Shown here one piece after another: positions 8,425 to 17,752 of a DNA stretch of 20,579 nt. The translations under genes were made by a program, and so were the position numbers. The notes beneath the pieces were generated by a model. The model did no database searches, was not told the origin of the DNA, and saw only the letters and a list, made by a program, of their open reading frames with translations. The stretch's first letter is position 1. Each line of letters begins with the position of its first letter. This DNA comes from Gnetum montanum (lineage: Eukaryota > Streptophyta > Gnetopsida > Gnetales > Gnetaceae), in contig MNCI01000593.1 of NCBI GenBank assembly GCA_015680685.1, forward strand, positions 91,969 to 112,547, read 5' to 3'.

Positions 8425-9500
8425 TTGGGAACAATGGGAGCAGTGGGAATAGCGGGAGTAGCAGGAGCGATGGCAACTGCAAGGGGAGTGTCAGCGGGCG
8501 CTTCGGCAGATCATGTCGTAGGGGTGGAGCGGATGCTCAAAAAAGGGGGAGCCAATGGAAACACTGATGTGACCCCAAGGGGACATGGGGAGGGCGGTGG
8601 CGAGGAACGTCGGGTCAAGGAAAGCGAGGATGTGATGGTACAGGATCCTCGGCTCCAACTGCCTGGGTCGGAAAATGGAAGGCCCGCCTTCGACGCATGT
8701 GATAGAGAGGGGATTGTGATGAGGATTAGGGTTGGGCAGCTACTTGAGAAGACTATGCAAGAACTCTAGAGCAGTCTACTTGAGAAATTTATTTCTGCAG
8801 GTGTGTAACCGAGGATGGAACTCATTCGCAAGTGGACCAAAATCACCTAGGGGTTGGAGATGGTTAGGGTCCAAAGCTTGGTGGATGATCCTTTGTTGTT
8901 TATTTTCCCCACTTTGGCCGATCGGGAAAGGGTTTTGCTAGGGGGCCTATGGTTTTATGGTGTTCGTGGCCTGGCCCTGGCACCTTGGCGACCTGGAGTA
9001 CACCGGGATCGACAGCATGTTGGTTTGGGTCCATTTGTTGGACTTGCCATCTGAATATTGGGAACCCGATTTCCTGAAGTCTTTGGCAGGTCTCTTCGGA
9101 GAGTTTATTTGATTTGCTGCATTTACTGCATCCATGGACTGGATGGGGTACACATAGTTTTGCATGTCGAGGTTGATGCAATTAGCAGAACATGTCGAAG
9201 AGATTATTTTCGATGCTGCAAGAGGGGAAGAACAAATTTGGGTGAAGTTTGAAAATCTGCCCATGGGGAGGTCGGAGGGGAACTGGAAGGATAGTGGGAA
9301 GAGTTGCCTCGTGTTGGACGGTTGTCAAGGGCTGATGGAGTCTGCCCAGGGATGGAATAAAGTTGGGCAGAAGGGTCAGATTTGGAAGCAAGGGGCTTCT
9401 GAGGGCCCTCAACAACTGCCTCACACAATTGTGGGAGGAGGGGATCAGGACTTGAAGCAGAAGAAACGAGACAACATAAGGATGGTGGAAGGCAAGGGAT
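8425..9500 (+). pseudogene. LINE ORF1 (DUF4283-type nucleic-acid-binding protein), decayed
   Basis: ORF1 proteins of plant L1 elements bind the LINE RNA and usually carry a DUF4283 domain. Here an alanine/glycine-rich N-terminal frame starts at 8425. At about 8854-8990 comes LLFIFPTLADRERVLLGG then LWFYGVRGLALAPWRPG, a clear DUF4283 pattern (F-P...DR..V..GG.W.F......L..WRPG). After a frameshift near 9000, LVWVHLLDLPSEYWEPDF continues it (VWVRLPGLP.EYW in the family). Further on, QIWVKFENLP matches the strand that usually precedes a zinc knuckle, but no clear CCHC follows. Stops of all three kinds and frame changes make it non-functional. Most likely an ATG at or near 8425 was the start, but this is uncertain. 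Confidence 0.75.
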
Positions 9501-9829
9501 AGTCTAGTTGGGACATAGGCTACGGGGGTACTGGGGTCCCCTCGTACACCACTGATTCACAAGGCTGTTGAGCCATTGGGGGCTGTGTTGGAGCTACCCT
9601 TGCTAGGGGAATGGATCACTGTGGGAAGGGGCTCTTCTAAACTGAAAATGCAGGACATTAATCTTCGGAGGGTAGGGAGTCCAGTTGGAGAGGTAGTGTA
9701 TTGGCAGGAGAGCAAGCTTGGGTGCCTAGATAAGGCAGAAATGCGCAAGAAATCCACATAGTTGGATCTAGATTTGGGGATACAACACATGTTGCACGAG
9801 GTATACCACTGACGGGTGTGTACCTCGCC

Positions 9830-11166
9830 ATGAAGATTTTATCCTAGAATTGTTGGGGTTAGGGTACCTTGTACAAAAGAAATACCCTACGAAGGATGGT
9901 GAGGGAGGTCAGTTGTGAAGTGGTGTGTTTGCAGGAAACAAAGGTTCAAATGGCTGAACAACAACTGCTGAATTGGGAGGGTGGGACTACCCACATTGTG
10001 CCCAGCAGGGGCTACGCAGGGGGGTTGGCCATCTTAGCTAAAGTTCCAGTTAATCTAGAGCATATGTTGGATTGGAGTTAGATGGTTGATATGTAGCAAA
10101 GGAATATCTAGCTTACAAATTATTATGGGGCACAAAATTGGGAGGCAAGGGTTCAGGAATTCCAACAGGTGGCTAGGCATATCCCCAATACGGCCCACTA
10201 GATGGTAATGGGGGACTTTAACCAACAACTTTACTGTTGGGAAAAATTTGGTAATGAGTGCACTGATCCTTCGAGGGCTTAGGCATGTATTGAATTTCTG
10301 TAGCAATATGTAATGATCACCTTGGAGATCTTGGGCTGTAATTTTACTTCGAGTAACCGCTGGATGGGTCTAAATCATGTGTAGTCTCGGATTGACCGTA
10401 TTTGGGTTAGTGAGGGCTTAATGTTGGATTCCCAAATCATGGCAGAGGGGTAGGAGCGGTAGGCCTTAGACCACCAATCTATTCTATGTCATATTCAATT
10501 GCAGGGGAGGTGGGGGCCTTGGCCGTTTTGATTCGAGTGGGCTTGGTTGACTAAGGCCTAGCTCAAGCTGATGGTGGCAGATATTTGGCAAGGCTATAAT
10601 GGGATGCAGGAGCCTTGACAGTTCCTTAGTGGGGGTTTGAGAGCTTTCAAATGTGCTATTAAGGCCAAAACAACGAAGGATAGATATAGCTTCAGGGGAT
10701 ATTGGCAGCAAGTGTAGGAGGAATTGAGGGCAATCCAATAGTTGCAGGAGATGGGGGAGGCTTGGGATACTGAGGAGTAGGAACTTCTCTAGGAGCTACA
10801 AGACTTGGATAGGGAAGAGGAGGGTTATTGGAGACAGTGCTCAAGGGTGACTTGGATAAGGGAAGGGGACAAGAACACCAAGTTTTTCTTTGCCACGGCA
10901 AGACAGAATCAAGCACAAAAGAACAAGCTCTAGGACATCATTGAGAGCATGGGTGGGGGAGGCCCACACAGTAGCGCGAGCGGGCTGGAAGCCTTGCAAG
11001 AGTTTTGGGGGAATATCTGGCGGTGGTAGGCCACAGATCCCATCTCTCTACACATATCATGCATCCTCACATAGGCAGACAATGCACAGTTGTTATGTCC
11101 TTTCTCGTGGGAGGAATTGCTGCGGGCCTTGAAATCCATGCAAGCCAACAAGGCTCCAAGGATTCT
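9830..11166 (+). pseudogene. LINE ORF2, endonuclease and linker, with about 17 in-frame TAG codons
   Basis: The frame starting at ATG 9830 (MKILS, stop, NCWG) is the apurinic/apyrimidinic-type endonuclease that nicks target DNA. Visible blocks are CLQETK (about 9929-9943, with the metal-binding Glu), GGLAILAK, MGDFN (10208-10222), SRIDRIWVS (about 10385) and DHQS (10469-10480, the catalytic His block). It continues through the linker EGDKNTKFFFATA (about 10860) to WEELLRALKSMQANKAP (about 11108). Across these roughly 445 codons the frame never shifts, yet holds about 17-18 TAG, two TGA and no TAA. Several TAGs stand where Trp or Gln is expected, for example before MVMGDFN. Near 11166 a small deletion moves the frame. 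Confidence 0.85.
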
Positions 11167-12421
11167 TTAGGGAATATGAGGATCTCATGGAGCCCAATTT
11201 GTTGGATGCGTATAACAGTATGCTCAAATGGCAGCATGTTAGGAGAGAAATAAATTGTTCACGGGTGGTGCTTTTACCCAAAGTCCCTAATCCTTTTGTT
11301 TTGGGACATTTTCTGACTATTGGGGTTTGCAACATGTTAATGCAGGTCTTCTCCAAGATGCTAGTTGGGCGTCTCGCACCACTTATGGGGAAGTTGGTTG
11401 GGGAACATCAGGCTGGGTTTATTAAGGAATGTTTTTTACAGGACCATGTGTTGCTATTACAAGAGATTCTGCATTTGGTCCGGGTGGCTAGATTTCCTGG
11501 AATGTGTACCAAACTTGACATCACTAAGGCTTATGACATGGTTAGTTGGGCAGTGCTACGAAGAGTGATGGTGGAGAAAGGTTTTGATACCAAGTTTGTC
11601 AACTTATGTATTTAGATATAGCACAATGGACAATACTATTTGGACATTGATGGCAGGATATGCGGGTTTGCGGGCACAGGGCGTGGCTTAAGGCAAGGGG
11701 ATTTGCTGTCTTCATTCCTTTTCATTATTGTTATGGACCTGTTCCAAAGTTATTGTAGGAAGGAAAGGGTTCAAGGACTTCAGGTTGTTGGGGTGAACAG
11801 TTTAGTGGCACATTATGCAGATGATACTATGGTTTTTTCTCGAACCGTGATGCCATAGGTTGAGGTGCTATTACGAGTGATGACACGAATGCAACACAAA
11901 GTTGGTCTGGAGGTGAACAAGGGCAAATCAGCTGTCTACTGTGTTCACACAGATGGGTGGTGAAGGTCAGGCTCATATAGACACTAGGTATTCTGCCAGG
12001 AAACGCCTACGATACTTACCTTGGTATCCCTATTTTTGATTGGAATAGGTAGCAGGCTTGGAAAGGATTGGTTGAGCATGTAAAAAACAAGACTGCTCTT
12101 TTGATAGGCCGATTCTTATCCCGAAAGGGCAAGATAATACTGTCAATGGTGGTCTTGATGGCCATTGCTTGTTTTGCCACTTCTATGGCTACTCCGCTTG
12201 TCAGTATTATGTAGAAAATAGATAGAATAGTAAGAGCTTTTGTCTGGTCTAGCGGAAAAGGGGGTTGAAAAATGCATTTGGTCTCATGGTTGATAACGGC
12301 AAGACCTAGGCCGGCAGGGGGTATTGGGCTGTTGAGATTTGAGGACGAGGTTGCTTTGGGCCTGAATCGATTGTTGAATAGGTTCATGGGAATTGCGGCT
12401 AGAGGGGCACCATGGGTGCAG
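11167..12421 (+). pseudogene. LINE ORF2, reverse transcriptase and thumb region, cut by solo LTR-X
   Basis: This is the RT that copies LINE RNA at the nicked target. In the frame from 11187 the blocks are RVVLLPKV, VCNMLMQVFSKMLVGRLAPL, EHQAGFIK, KLDITKAYDMVSWAVL, GLRQGDLLSSFLF and HYADDTMVFS. The catalytic YADD is intact (11814-11825). A frameshift near 11950 leads to YLGIPIFDW and a K-I-I-L-S-M-V-V-L stretch typical of the L1 thumb, ending at GAPWVQIF where LTR-X inserted (12422). In-frame stops are TAG (about six) plus one TGA; no TAA was seen. Confidence 0.87.
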
Positions 12422-12426
12422 ATTTT
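12422..12426. repeat. Left target duplication of solo LTR-X (ATTTT)
   Basis: ATTTT directly precedes TGTTGG and is repeated exactly at 12999-13003 directly after TTATAACA. A perfect 5-bp duplication is what an LTR-element integrase makes. Confidence 0.88.
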
Positions 12427-12998
12427 TGTTGGAAAAATGAAGACAAATACATTAATTGTTGTATTTTCTTTTATGTTGCATTTGATGTGAGGATGTGTTT
12501 TATCCCACATGTATTAGGATTGGGGTTTGGTCCTCATGTTTCTTCATAAATAGAAGGCTTGGGGTAGCCTTTAGTGTGTGCTTCAAAGTGAAAGCATTGT
12601 ATCAAGGTTTTACCTTGGAGACGTGAGTCTTGTTGGTGTTGATTTGAGATCTGTTGGAATAACAGATTGTGTGTTTGAAAAGTTGCAAGGACGGCTTGTG
12701 TCCTTAAGATTTGAGAAGAATAGAAGTCAGATCAGCATTGTTGTGGAAGTAGGGTAAAAGGGGCCCGAACCACGTAACTCTCTGTGTTCTTGTGCTATTT
12801 CCTTTTTACTGTTTTTATTCTGTTATCACAGCAAATGTTTGCTAGAGTTTGGAATGTTTTGAGAGTGGTTTATAGTGTTTCTTACAGTGCAATATTTTGC
12901 CTCTAATGATTTATTCAGATCTGTAGGGTTTTTAATAATTTCTCTAGAGCATTTGTAGTGTGTTTTCAGATCTGTGTTTTTCAGATCTGATTATAACA
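12427..12998 (+). mobile_element. Solo LTR-X (572 bp) inserted in LINE ORF2
   Basis: It starts TGTTGGAAAAATG and ends TTATAACA, with the perfect direct repeat ATTTT on both sides. There is no internal retrotransposon sequence, so it is a solo LTR left by recombination between the two LTRs of a full element. It is the opposite-strand homologue of 1-663 but has one copy of the 67-bp segment. A CATAAATAG element (about 12545-12553) may be its TATA box. The short open frame crossing its left edge is a chimera and not a gene. Confidence 0.92.
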
Positions 12999-13003
12999 AT
13001 TTT
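12999..13003. repeat. Right target duplication of solo LTR-X (ATTTT)
   Basis: This is an exact copy of 12422-12426. Joining the sequence before 12427 to that after 13003 restores a LINE reading (VQIF then NTKNTVDG). Confidence 0.88.
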
Positions 13004-13975
13004 AACACAAAAAATACTGTAGATGGGAGTCCTCATCAGCCAGCTCTCATCTCTAGAAAAATTTATGCTAGTTTGTGGCCAAAATCGAACCAATGGGCTT
13101 GCTAGGACAATAACTAAAGGAAATGATAAAATCCTTCTATCCATTGGTGGAGGGTTGGGCGGCGGTATGGAAAGGTTGTCTCCCAGAGAAAAGTAAGGCA
13201 TTTGGGTGGCTTATCATGCACCGGGTGTTGCCTGTGAAGGCCATGTTATGGGAGTGGGGGTTACAAATTGAGGATAGCTATCCATGTTGCCATGCGGCTC
13301 TAGAAACGCTTAATCATTTTATGGACAAGTGCTAGTTTTCACAAGCTGTGTGGCAGATAGATCAGTTTGCACAAGTTACAGGGATCCACGGGGACTCGGC
13401 AAGACTTGCCATGCTATGGATCATTTGGAAGAAGCGGAACTTGCTGGTTTTTGGAGGGTAGCAGCTCCCTATGATGCCCACGATGGTCAAGGAGGTGTGC
13501 CTACTGTGGTAGGAGGCAATGGCAGCCATGGAGCAAGGGTTGCTCTTTGAACCATCATGGATGGATTTCGCCAACATGCCCGAATTATGGGTGTTGGTGG
13601 AATGCATGGGATGGGTAGAAATGTTCAAACGGTTAGAGGGAGAACCCAATTTGGCCACACAATAGTTTCACGATAATTGGGAGGGAGAGACTATGCAGTT
13701 CTGGGGCAGAAGGATTGAAGTCTTTGTGTAGGTGCTCGTGGAGGCATTGGGGGTGGAGGCGGCAGTGGAAATTGTGGCCCCTGTGGCAATGGCATAGACG
13801 AACGCCATGGAGTTCTTTCGTGGGTTGGTTCCCAGGATGGCTAGTAGGCACATTCGGCATTTCGGGTTACAGGACATCTAGAAAGATGCGGCGTTGATGG
13901 TTGAAAGGTACTTTGTTTAGTTTGGGTACCCCCACAAACTGGTGGGGGTGCATTCCACTTCCTTGGAAGTACCTT
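13004..13975 (+). pseudogene. LINE ORF2 C-terminal part with zf-RVT segment and unrecognised extension
   Basis: After the LTR-X, ORF2 resumes. The zf-RVT region of plant non-LTR RTs is seen as PEKSKAFGWLIMHRVLPVKA and then CCHAALETLNHFMDKC (to about 13334). LWIIWKKRNLLVFGG follows at about 13415-13460, also common in plant LINE C-termini. From there the same frame runs on to TAA at 13976 without a frameshift, giving a further 170 codons with no domain that is recognised (for example EGETMQFWGRRIEVFV and FFRGLVPRMASRHIRHFG). All eight stops inside this frame, from 13120 to 13975, are TAG. RNase H motifs were looked for and not seen. Confidence 0.75.
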
Positions 13976-14859
13976 AAACAGGGCTCCCATGTGAACTTGC
14001 CCCAGTTCTTTTGGGAATTGTTGAATAGGTGGCGGTCAGGGCGACACCCTGGGGTTATTCTTGCGTTATTGTGCAGGGGTATCCCCATTGCCTGCTCGGC
14101 AACAACTATTGTTTATTAGAGGTGTAGGGGTTTTGGGTAGGCGGCTTGGGAAGTGCAATCGGATCAGCGGAAGTCACTATTTGATGACGTTGCTGCCTTT
14201 GGTTTGTCTTCCACTGTGCTGTCAGTACAGCTTGCTTGTGGGTGTTCTCGTGGTAGAACACTAATGGAGGGCTTCTCACACTACGGCTAAGCAGGTGAGG
14301 TTGGAGGAGGGCGTGAGATGGCAACATAGGTGGGAGGAGATGTGACAACAGGCTAGGCAGGAGGCAAATGAGGCATAGTTGTGGGACATCCAATGGATGG
14401 AGGATGTTCTCACAGAACACTGAGGGCTTGACCCAGCTTCTCGTGATTGGGTACGGGGTTGTGGTGCAATAGTTGATGATGACTACGATTGCATTGGGGA
14501 CGTTGGCGGGGGTTGAGGTCGGGGATTGCATCGGCCAACCAATTGGGCCTCGAATCTGGGAGAGTGGTGTATGACCTTTCGGGGCACCATGGGGAGGGGG
14601 TGAAAGTATGGCAAATTAATGGAGGGAAAATGTGGTTGTTTGGGGCACTTGTTGNCCGAGGTCATATTGTCTTTGGCTGTCAAACTTGTTTGAACTCCTG
14701 GTCTTCCAAGATCTAGGGATTGGTGGCATTGCTACTGTGATGGCACGTGCGCATGCACGACACGGGCATGTGGCTATGGCCCTCAGGTGATGGTGGGCAT
14801 TGGCCTGTGATGTACAATTGTTCACACATATTTTGGATTAATATAAGCTTGAACATTAC
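13976..14859 (+). other. LINE 3' region: possible further C-terminal coding trace, then 3' UTR
   Basis: A second coding-like stretch appears in another frame from about 14265 to 14520. It is rich in Glu, Gln and Arg (QVRLEEGVRWQHRWEEM, then QQARQEAN) and ends in an acidic run (IVDDDYDCIGD). It is interrupted by TGA, TAG and TGA. It could be the tail of ORF2 after a frameshift near 13976-14260; no family is recognised. From about 14520 to the poly(A) nothing coding is seen. One ambiguous base (n) is at 14655. Confidence 0.5.
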
Positions 14860-14866
14860 TCCAAAA
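14860..14866 (+). other. LINE poly(A) tail remnant
   Basis: AAAAAAA follows TTAATATAAGCTTGAACATTACTCC-like sequence and directly precedes the right target duplication. This marks the LINE 3' end and its plus orientation. Confidence 0.65.
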
Positions 14867-14867
14867 A

Positions 14868-14887
14868 AATGTATCCTCTTTAGCATC
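14868..14887. repeat. Right target-site duplication of the LINE
   Basis: ATGTATCCTCTTTAGCATC is the partner of 8398-8415, with a CCT insertion relative to it or a matching loss on the left. On the minus strand both copies encode the same G2 residues, DAKEDT here and DAKDT on the left. Confidence 0.72.
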
Positions 14888-15492
14888 AAAGAAAATTTCA
14901 TCATAACAGATAGCATCCACACTTAAAATTTCCTTACAACTAGGAAGCATCAATGAAAATTTCATATTACCAACATTACTCTCAACAATAGTGGACATCA
15001 ACCTAAACTTATGATTGCCTTGCTTCATATAGTCCAACTATTATTTTCTTGATAAAAAATAGCCTTATTATCATAATTCCATGGCCTACTAAATATGAGA
15101 TTTGAACAATCAATGGGCAACACATCACAATAAATCTGGTCATGAAAATCTCCAATGGAATAATCAATAAGGCACTGTTTCTTAACTTGCTTATAATGAT
15201 TCTTCATTAACCAATGCACTTTGTATGGATTAGGGTGAGGAAGTGTAGCTAAATGTAATGACTTCACAGCTTTGGTAGAATTCACATTTTCTTGTGCACC
15301 ACCATCAATGAACATACTCAATAAATGACCTTGAACATCACAATGAGTCTTAAACAAACTCTTCCTCATAACATCCTCATTGGCACTAACATGCCCAACA
15401 AAAGTGCAACTATTCAACTCACTTTGATCAGCAATGTACAAAGGATCATATTCACATATCTTCTTTAAAGATTTAGGCTCATCCTCTTGCAT
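14888..15492 (-). pseudogene. G2 protease-like region and downstream frame
   Basis: This is the minus-strand frame after gag. It has NSCTFVGHVSANEDVMRK, then MFIDGGAQENV, the place of the aspartic protease active site. The catalytic Asp codon is at 15306-15304, but the next residue is Gly (codon 15303-15301) where D-S-G or D-T-G is needed and where G1 has Ser. Later blocks YCDVLPIDCSNLIF and SRPWNYDNKAIF match the end of the protease domain in plant gypsy elements (D-V-L-P-M-D...G-R-P-W). A TAG near 15025 is followed by a new stretch to the LINE target site (GNMKFSLMLPSCKEILSVD). RT does not follow. A protease with D-G-G would be expected to be weak or dead. Confidence 0.78.
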
Positions 15493-16599
15493 AGTTTGAA
15501 CTTCCCTACCCTTATAGACATTCTTCTTTGGCTTAGTACACTCCCATTGTCTATGACTTGATTTACCACAATTATAACATATATCTTTACATTGATTTTA
15601 TATTTTGGAGATCTTTCCCTTCTTCTTTCCCTCCTTGGAGAATTTGACTCCTTTTCTCTCTTCTTTTGCTCATATTGACCATCCTCCTTGGATGATTTCC
15701 ATGACTTTTGAATTATCTCTTCCTCATGCCTTTTCTTGTGATTTTTGTCCTTCTTTAAGCCAAATTTTGGAATTTTCATTTCAGCCTTGAGAGCAAGATC
15801 ATCGACTTCATCAAGAGTCTCAGGCTCACAGAATGCTAACTTTGGTTGATATTGCATCCTTAATCCACTAATGAAGTTAGAAGCTTGCTCATACTCAATC
15901 CAATGAACATTAGCCTTTTGTAACGCTTTACAAATTCAACATAATAATTTTTTAGCTCTTGATCTTCTTGCTTGAGAAATTTCAACTTTATGATGGCTTC
16001 ATGATGGAAGGATGTCTTCTCACATTTTTGCTTTAGCATGAATTTCATGAGTTGCCAACTCTCAATAGGCCCTCCATGTTCTTCAAAGTACTTGAGACAT
16101 TTTTAGTCGCACCATTTGGCTGCCAATCCTTCAAGTTTTCTCTCAATAACATGAATCATTGACTCACTAAAGAGTGGCTCAACAATAAAATACTTATTTA
16201 CAACTGTAAGCTCAGAAGGAAAGAAATCTGTATCCTCAACACCCTTGAAGATGGGAATATCTACATGAGAAACTCTTAAAGCACTTCTTAAAATCTTTAC
16301 AAACCTTTCATCATCATTTTCTTCATTATTATGAAGAAAATGAAACTTTTGCTCATACCTCTGAGTTCTAGTCTCTTCTTTCCTTGGAGTCCTTTGATCA
16401 TTTCTTCCTTTTGATCTTTGCATAGATGCAAAACAATTCTCTTCTTTAATCTCCTTTTCACTTCTTCTTGAAGTTTCTTCAAAATTTGGTGTTTGCTGGC
16501 CATTACTTTGGGAAGGACTTCTTGCATTTCAGCAACAAAAGCCTTAAATGAGTCTTTAAGCTCTTGAAGCTCTTGATGTGTCTTCTTCTTAGGAGCCAT
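15493..16599 (-). pseudogene. G2 gag with CCHC zinc knuckle
   Basis: Gag starts at ATG 16599-16597 with MAPKKKTHQELQELKDSF, the same opening as G1 gag. The rest is spread over frames: 16423-16103 with FKGVEDTDFFPSELTVVNKY, 16048-15860 with FMLKQKCEKTSFHHEAIIKL, then 15857-15620 with CEPETLDEVDDLALKAEMKI. Matching blocks exist in G1 (FMLKQKFEKTKYRQEAIQKL; EPQALDETFELALKPE). The knuckle CYNCGKSSHRQWEC (15579-15538) is C-X2-C-X4-H-X4-C and intact. At least three frameshifts separate the pieces. Before 16103 the frame ends in a mutated AAKWCD stretch. The product would have packaged RNA into particles; this copy cannot make it. Confidence 0.83.
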
Positions 16600-16885
16600 A
16601 CCTTTCATAAAGCTAATGGTAAAATCTTAAACCAACAAGATGAGATCTTTAGGGCATACCTTTTAATTCAAGGCAACAAGGTACTAAACCCTAACACAAA
16701 GTGTAATGAAGATATAATTCACTTAAAACCCTAACATTTCAATCAAATGGGTGCTCAATTATCTAAAAGAAACTTGACCTTATGAGATTTCAGCAATCTT
16801 TACCAAGCTTAGGTTCTCCAAACCCTAAGTGGCTATAAAGCTTCAAAATTTCATCAAAACTTATGTGTGGATTCCTCCAAACCAA

Positions 16886-16899
16886 GCACTCCGATACCA
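16886..16899 (-). promoter_or_regulatory. G2 primer binding site (initiator tRNA-Met type)
   Basis: On the minus strand TGGTATCGGAGTGC lies three bases (GAT) after the 5' LTR end. The plant initiator Met PBS is TGGTATCAGAGC, so the first seven bases match exactly. Confidence 0.75.
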
Positions 16900-16902
16900 A
16901 TC

Positions 16903-17747
16903 TGTTGCAGAGCCTACCTCAATAGACCCCAAAAGGACCCATTCCACAAACTTTCCAAGCAAATTAAGCTTAGAAAACAAGAACAACCCAAAGAATTGGA
17001 GAAAATTCTCTCTTTTGTTAAATAACTCTCAAAATATAGACAAATGCATCAAAGATGAGGAGGCAAGCTCAACTCACATATCTCCCAAGGATCTTAGAGG
17101 CCACACATGTCCCCTCTCAATCCTCAATTGTTCATAATGGAACCAAAGCTCAAGACAAGACATGTATAAGAGATTCTTCTAATCTCTTTCAAGTGCGCTT
17201 CCTTGCCTCTCACTCAAATTCCTTGCATAAGCTCTCTTCTTGCACAAGCTCTTATGAGACCCCTGAAACCTCTCTCTCAACTCTTGCCCAAACTCAAGCC
17301 TTGGACACTTATTTATAGCTTCTTGGTGTGGCCTTTTATCTTTTTAGTATTCAAAATACAAATTAATATTTGTTGGAGTTTGCCAAAGAAGATGTCTTTG
17401 GAGAGGAGAAGACGTCTTTTCTGAGCCGAAACTCTTGTAGAGAAGACATCTTTGGACTGTGGAAGACATCTTGGCATGGCTGAGAGCCTGTGATATGCAA
17501 AGACATCTTTCAATCTGGGAAGACATCTTTCATCTAGAAAAGACATCTTTCAAGCCTGGAAGATGTCTTTCCAGGTCTGTCCATCAGTCATCTACAATCC
17601 AAGTTGAAGTTCCAAATACCTTCAACAAGCTCCTAAAAGCCCTGAAACATCCCTGAAAACATCATGAACTCCTCAAGACAGAAAGGTAACACACACAGAA
17701 AACAATACATTGAAGATTACATAAAGGGCTGGGTGATGTCCTTATTG
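16903..17747 (-). repeat. G2 5' LTR (845 bp)
   Basis: This is homologous to 7011-7840. On the minus strand its end is CTCTGCAACA (16903), directly before the PBS. Its start is CAATAAGGACATCACCC at 17747, where G1 and the 3' LTR have TGATGAGG or TGATGACG, so the terminal TG is apparently mutated. This edge also gives the CTAAC/CTAAT target duplication. A TATA box TATAAATA is at 17317-17310, downstream of an eight-copy palindrome array. Confidence 0.8.
17388..17570 (-). promoter_or_regulatory. AAGACRTCTT palindrome array in G2 5' LTR
   Basis: Eight motifs start at 17388, 17408, 17442, 17462, 17499, 17519, 17539 and 17559; five of the seven steps are exactly 20 bp and the others are 34 and 37. 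One reads GACGTC (17408) and the rest GACATC or GATGTC. The array ends about 70 bp upstream of the TATA box. Confidence 0.72.
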
Positions 17748-17752
17748 CTAAC
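17748..17752. repeat. Right target-site duplication of G2 (CTAAC)
   Basis: This is the partner of CTAAT at 7006-7010. The minus-strand bases beyond it (CCTAAGGTGTTAG) supply the missing 5' end of the SINE tRNA-like head, so the SINE 5' end lies near 17757. Confidence 0.62.

Larger units (their letters stand above)
8416..14866 (+). mobile_element. L1-like LINE, near full length, inserted in G2
   Basis: The order is that of a plant L1-type non-LTR element: ORF1 with a DUF4283-like segment, then ORF2 with apurinic-type endonuclease, RT, thumb region and zf-RVT cysteine/histidine segment. It ends in AAAAAAA (14860-14866) after an AATATAAG-type 3' end. Target duplications of 16-19 bp flank it. 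Without the solo LTR-X it is about 5.9 kb, close to full length. It is G-rich compared with the gypsy sequence around it. Decay is mostly by point mutation, with many in-frame TAG codons and few frameshifts. Confidence 0.85.
7011..17747 (-). mobile_element. G2: gypsy-type element with gag-protease only, split by a LINE
   Basis: Two homologous LTRs bound the element: 5' at 17747-16903 and 3' at 7840-7011. Over the clean first 110 bases they are about 90% identical by eye, and less elsewhere. The 5' LTR is followed by a PBS, gag, CCHC knuckle and protease; the 3' LTR is preceded by a purine tract. A LINE (8416-14866) sits inside. Without the LINE the internal region is only about 2.6 kb and shows no RT, RNase H or integrase. 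The reading frame runs through the LINE target site (DAKEDT on one side, DAKDT on the other), so the short length is not caused by the LINE. It resembles non-autonomous gag-bearing LTR elements. Confidence 0.82.

Noticed and set aside
12272-12490. A 72-codon open frame on the plus strand
   Set aside because: It starts in the LINE thumb region and ends inside LTR-X; it is a chimera across an insertion edge.
1-12998. Inverted LTR-X copies as the ends of one large composite element
   Set aside because: The copy at 12427-12998 has its own perfect ATTTT target duplication, so it is an independent solo insertion.
9830-13975. True TAG recoding in the LINE
   Set aside because: TAG stands at both Gln-like and Trp-like places, many CAG and TGG codons remain, other frameshifts exist, and no plant nuclear TAG recoding is known. 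CHG decay explains the pattern.
14655-14655. Ambiguous base n
   Set aside because: It is a single uncalled base in the LINE 3' region and has no biological meaning.
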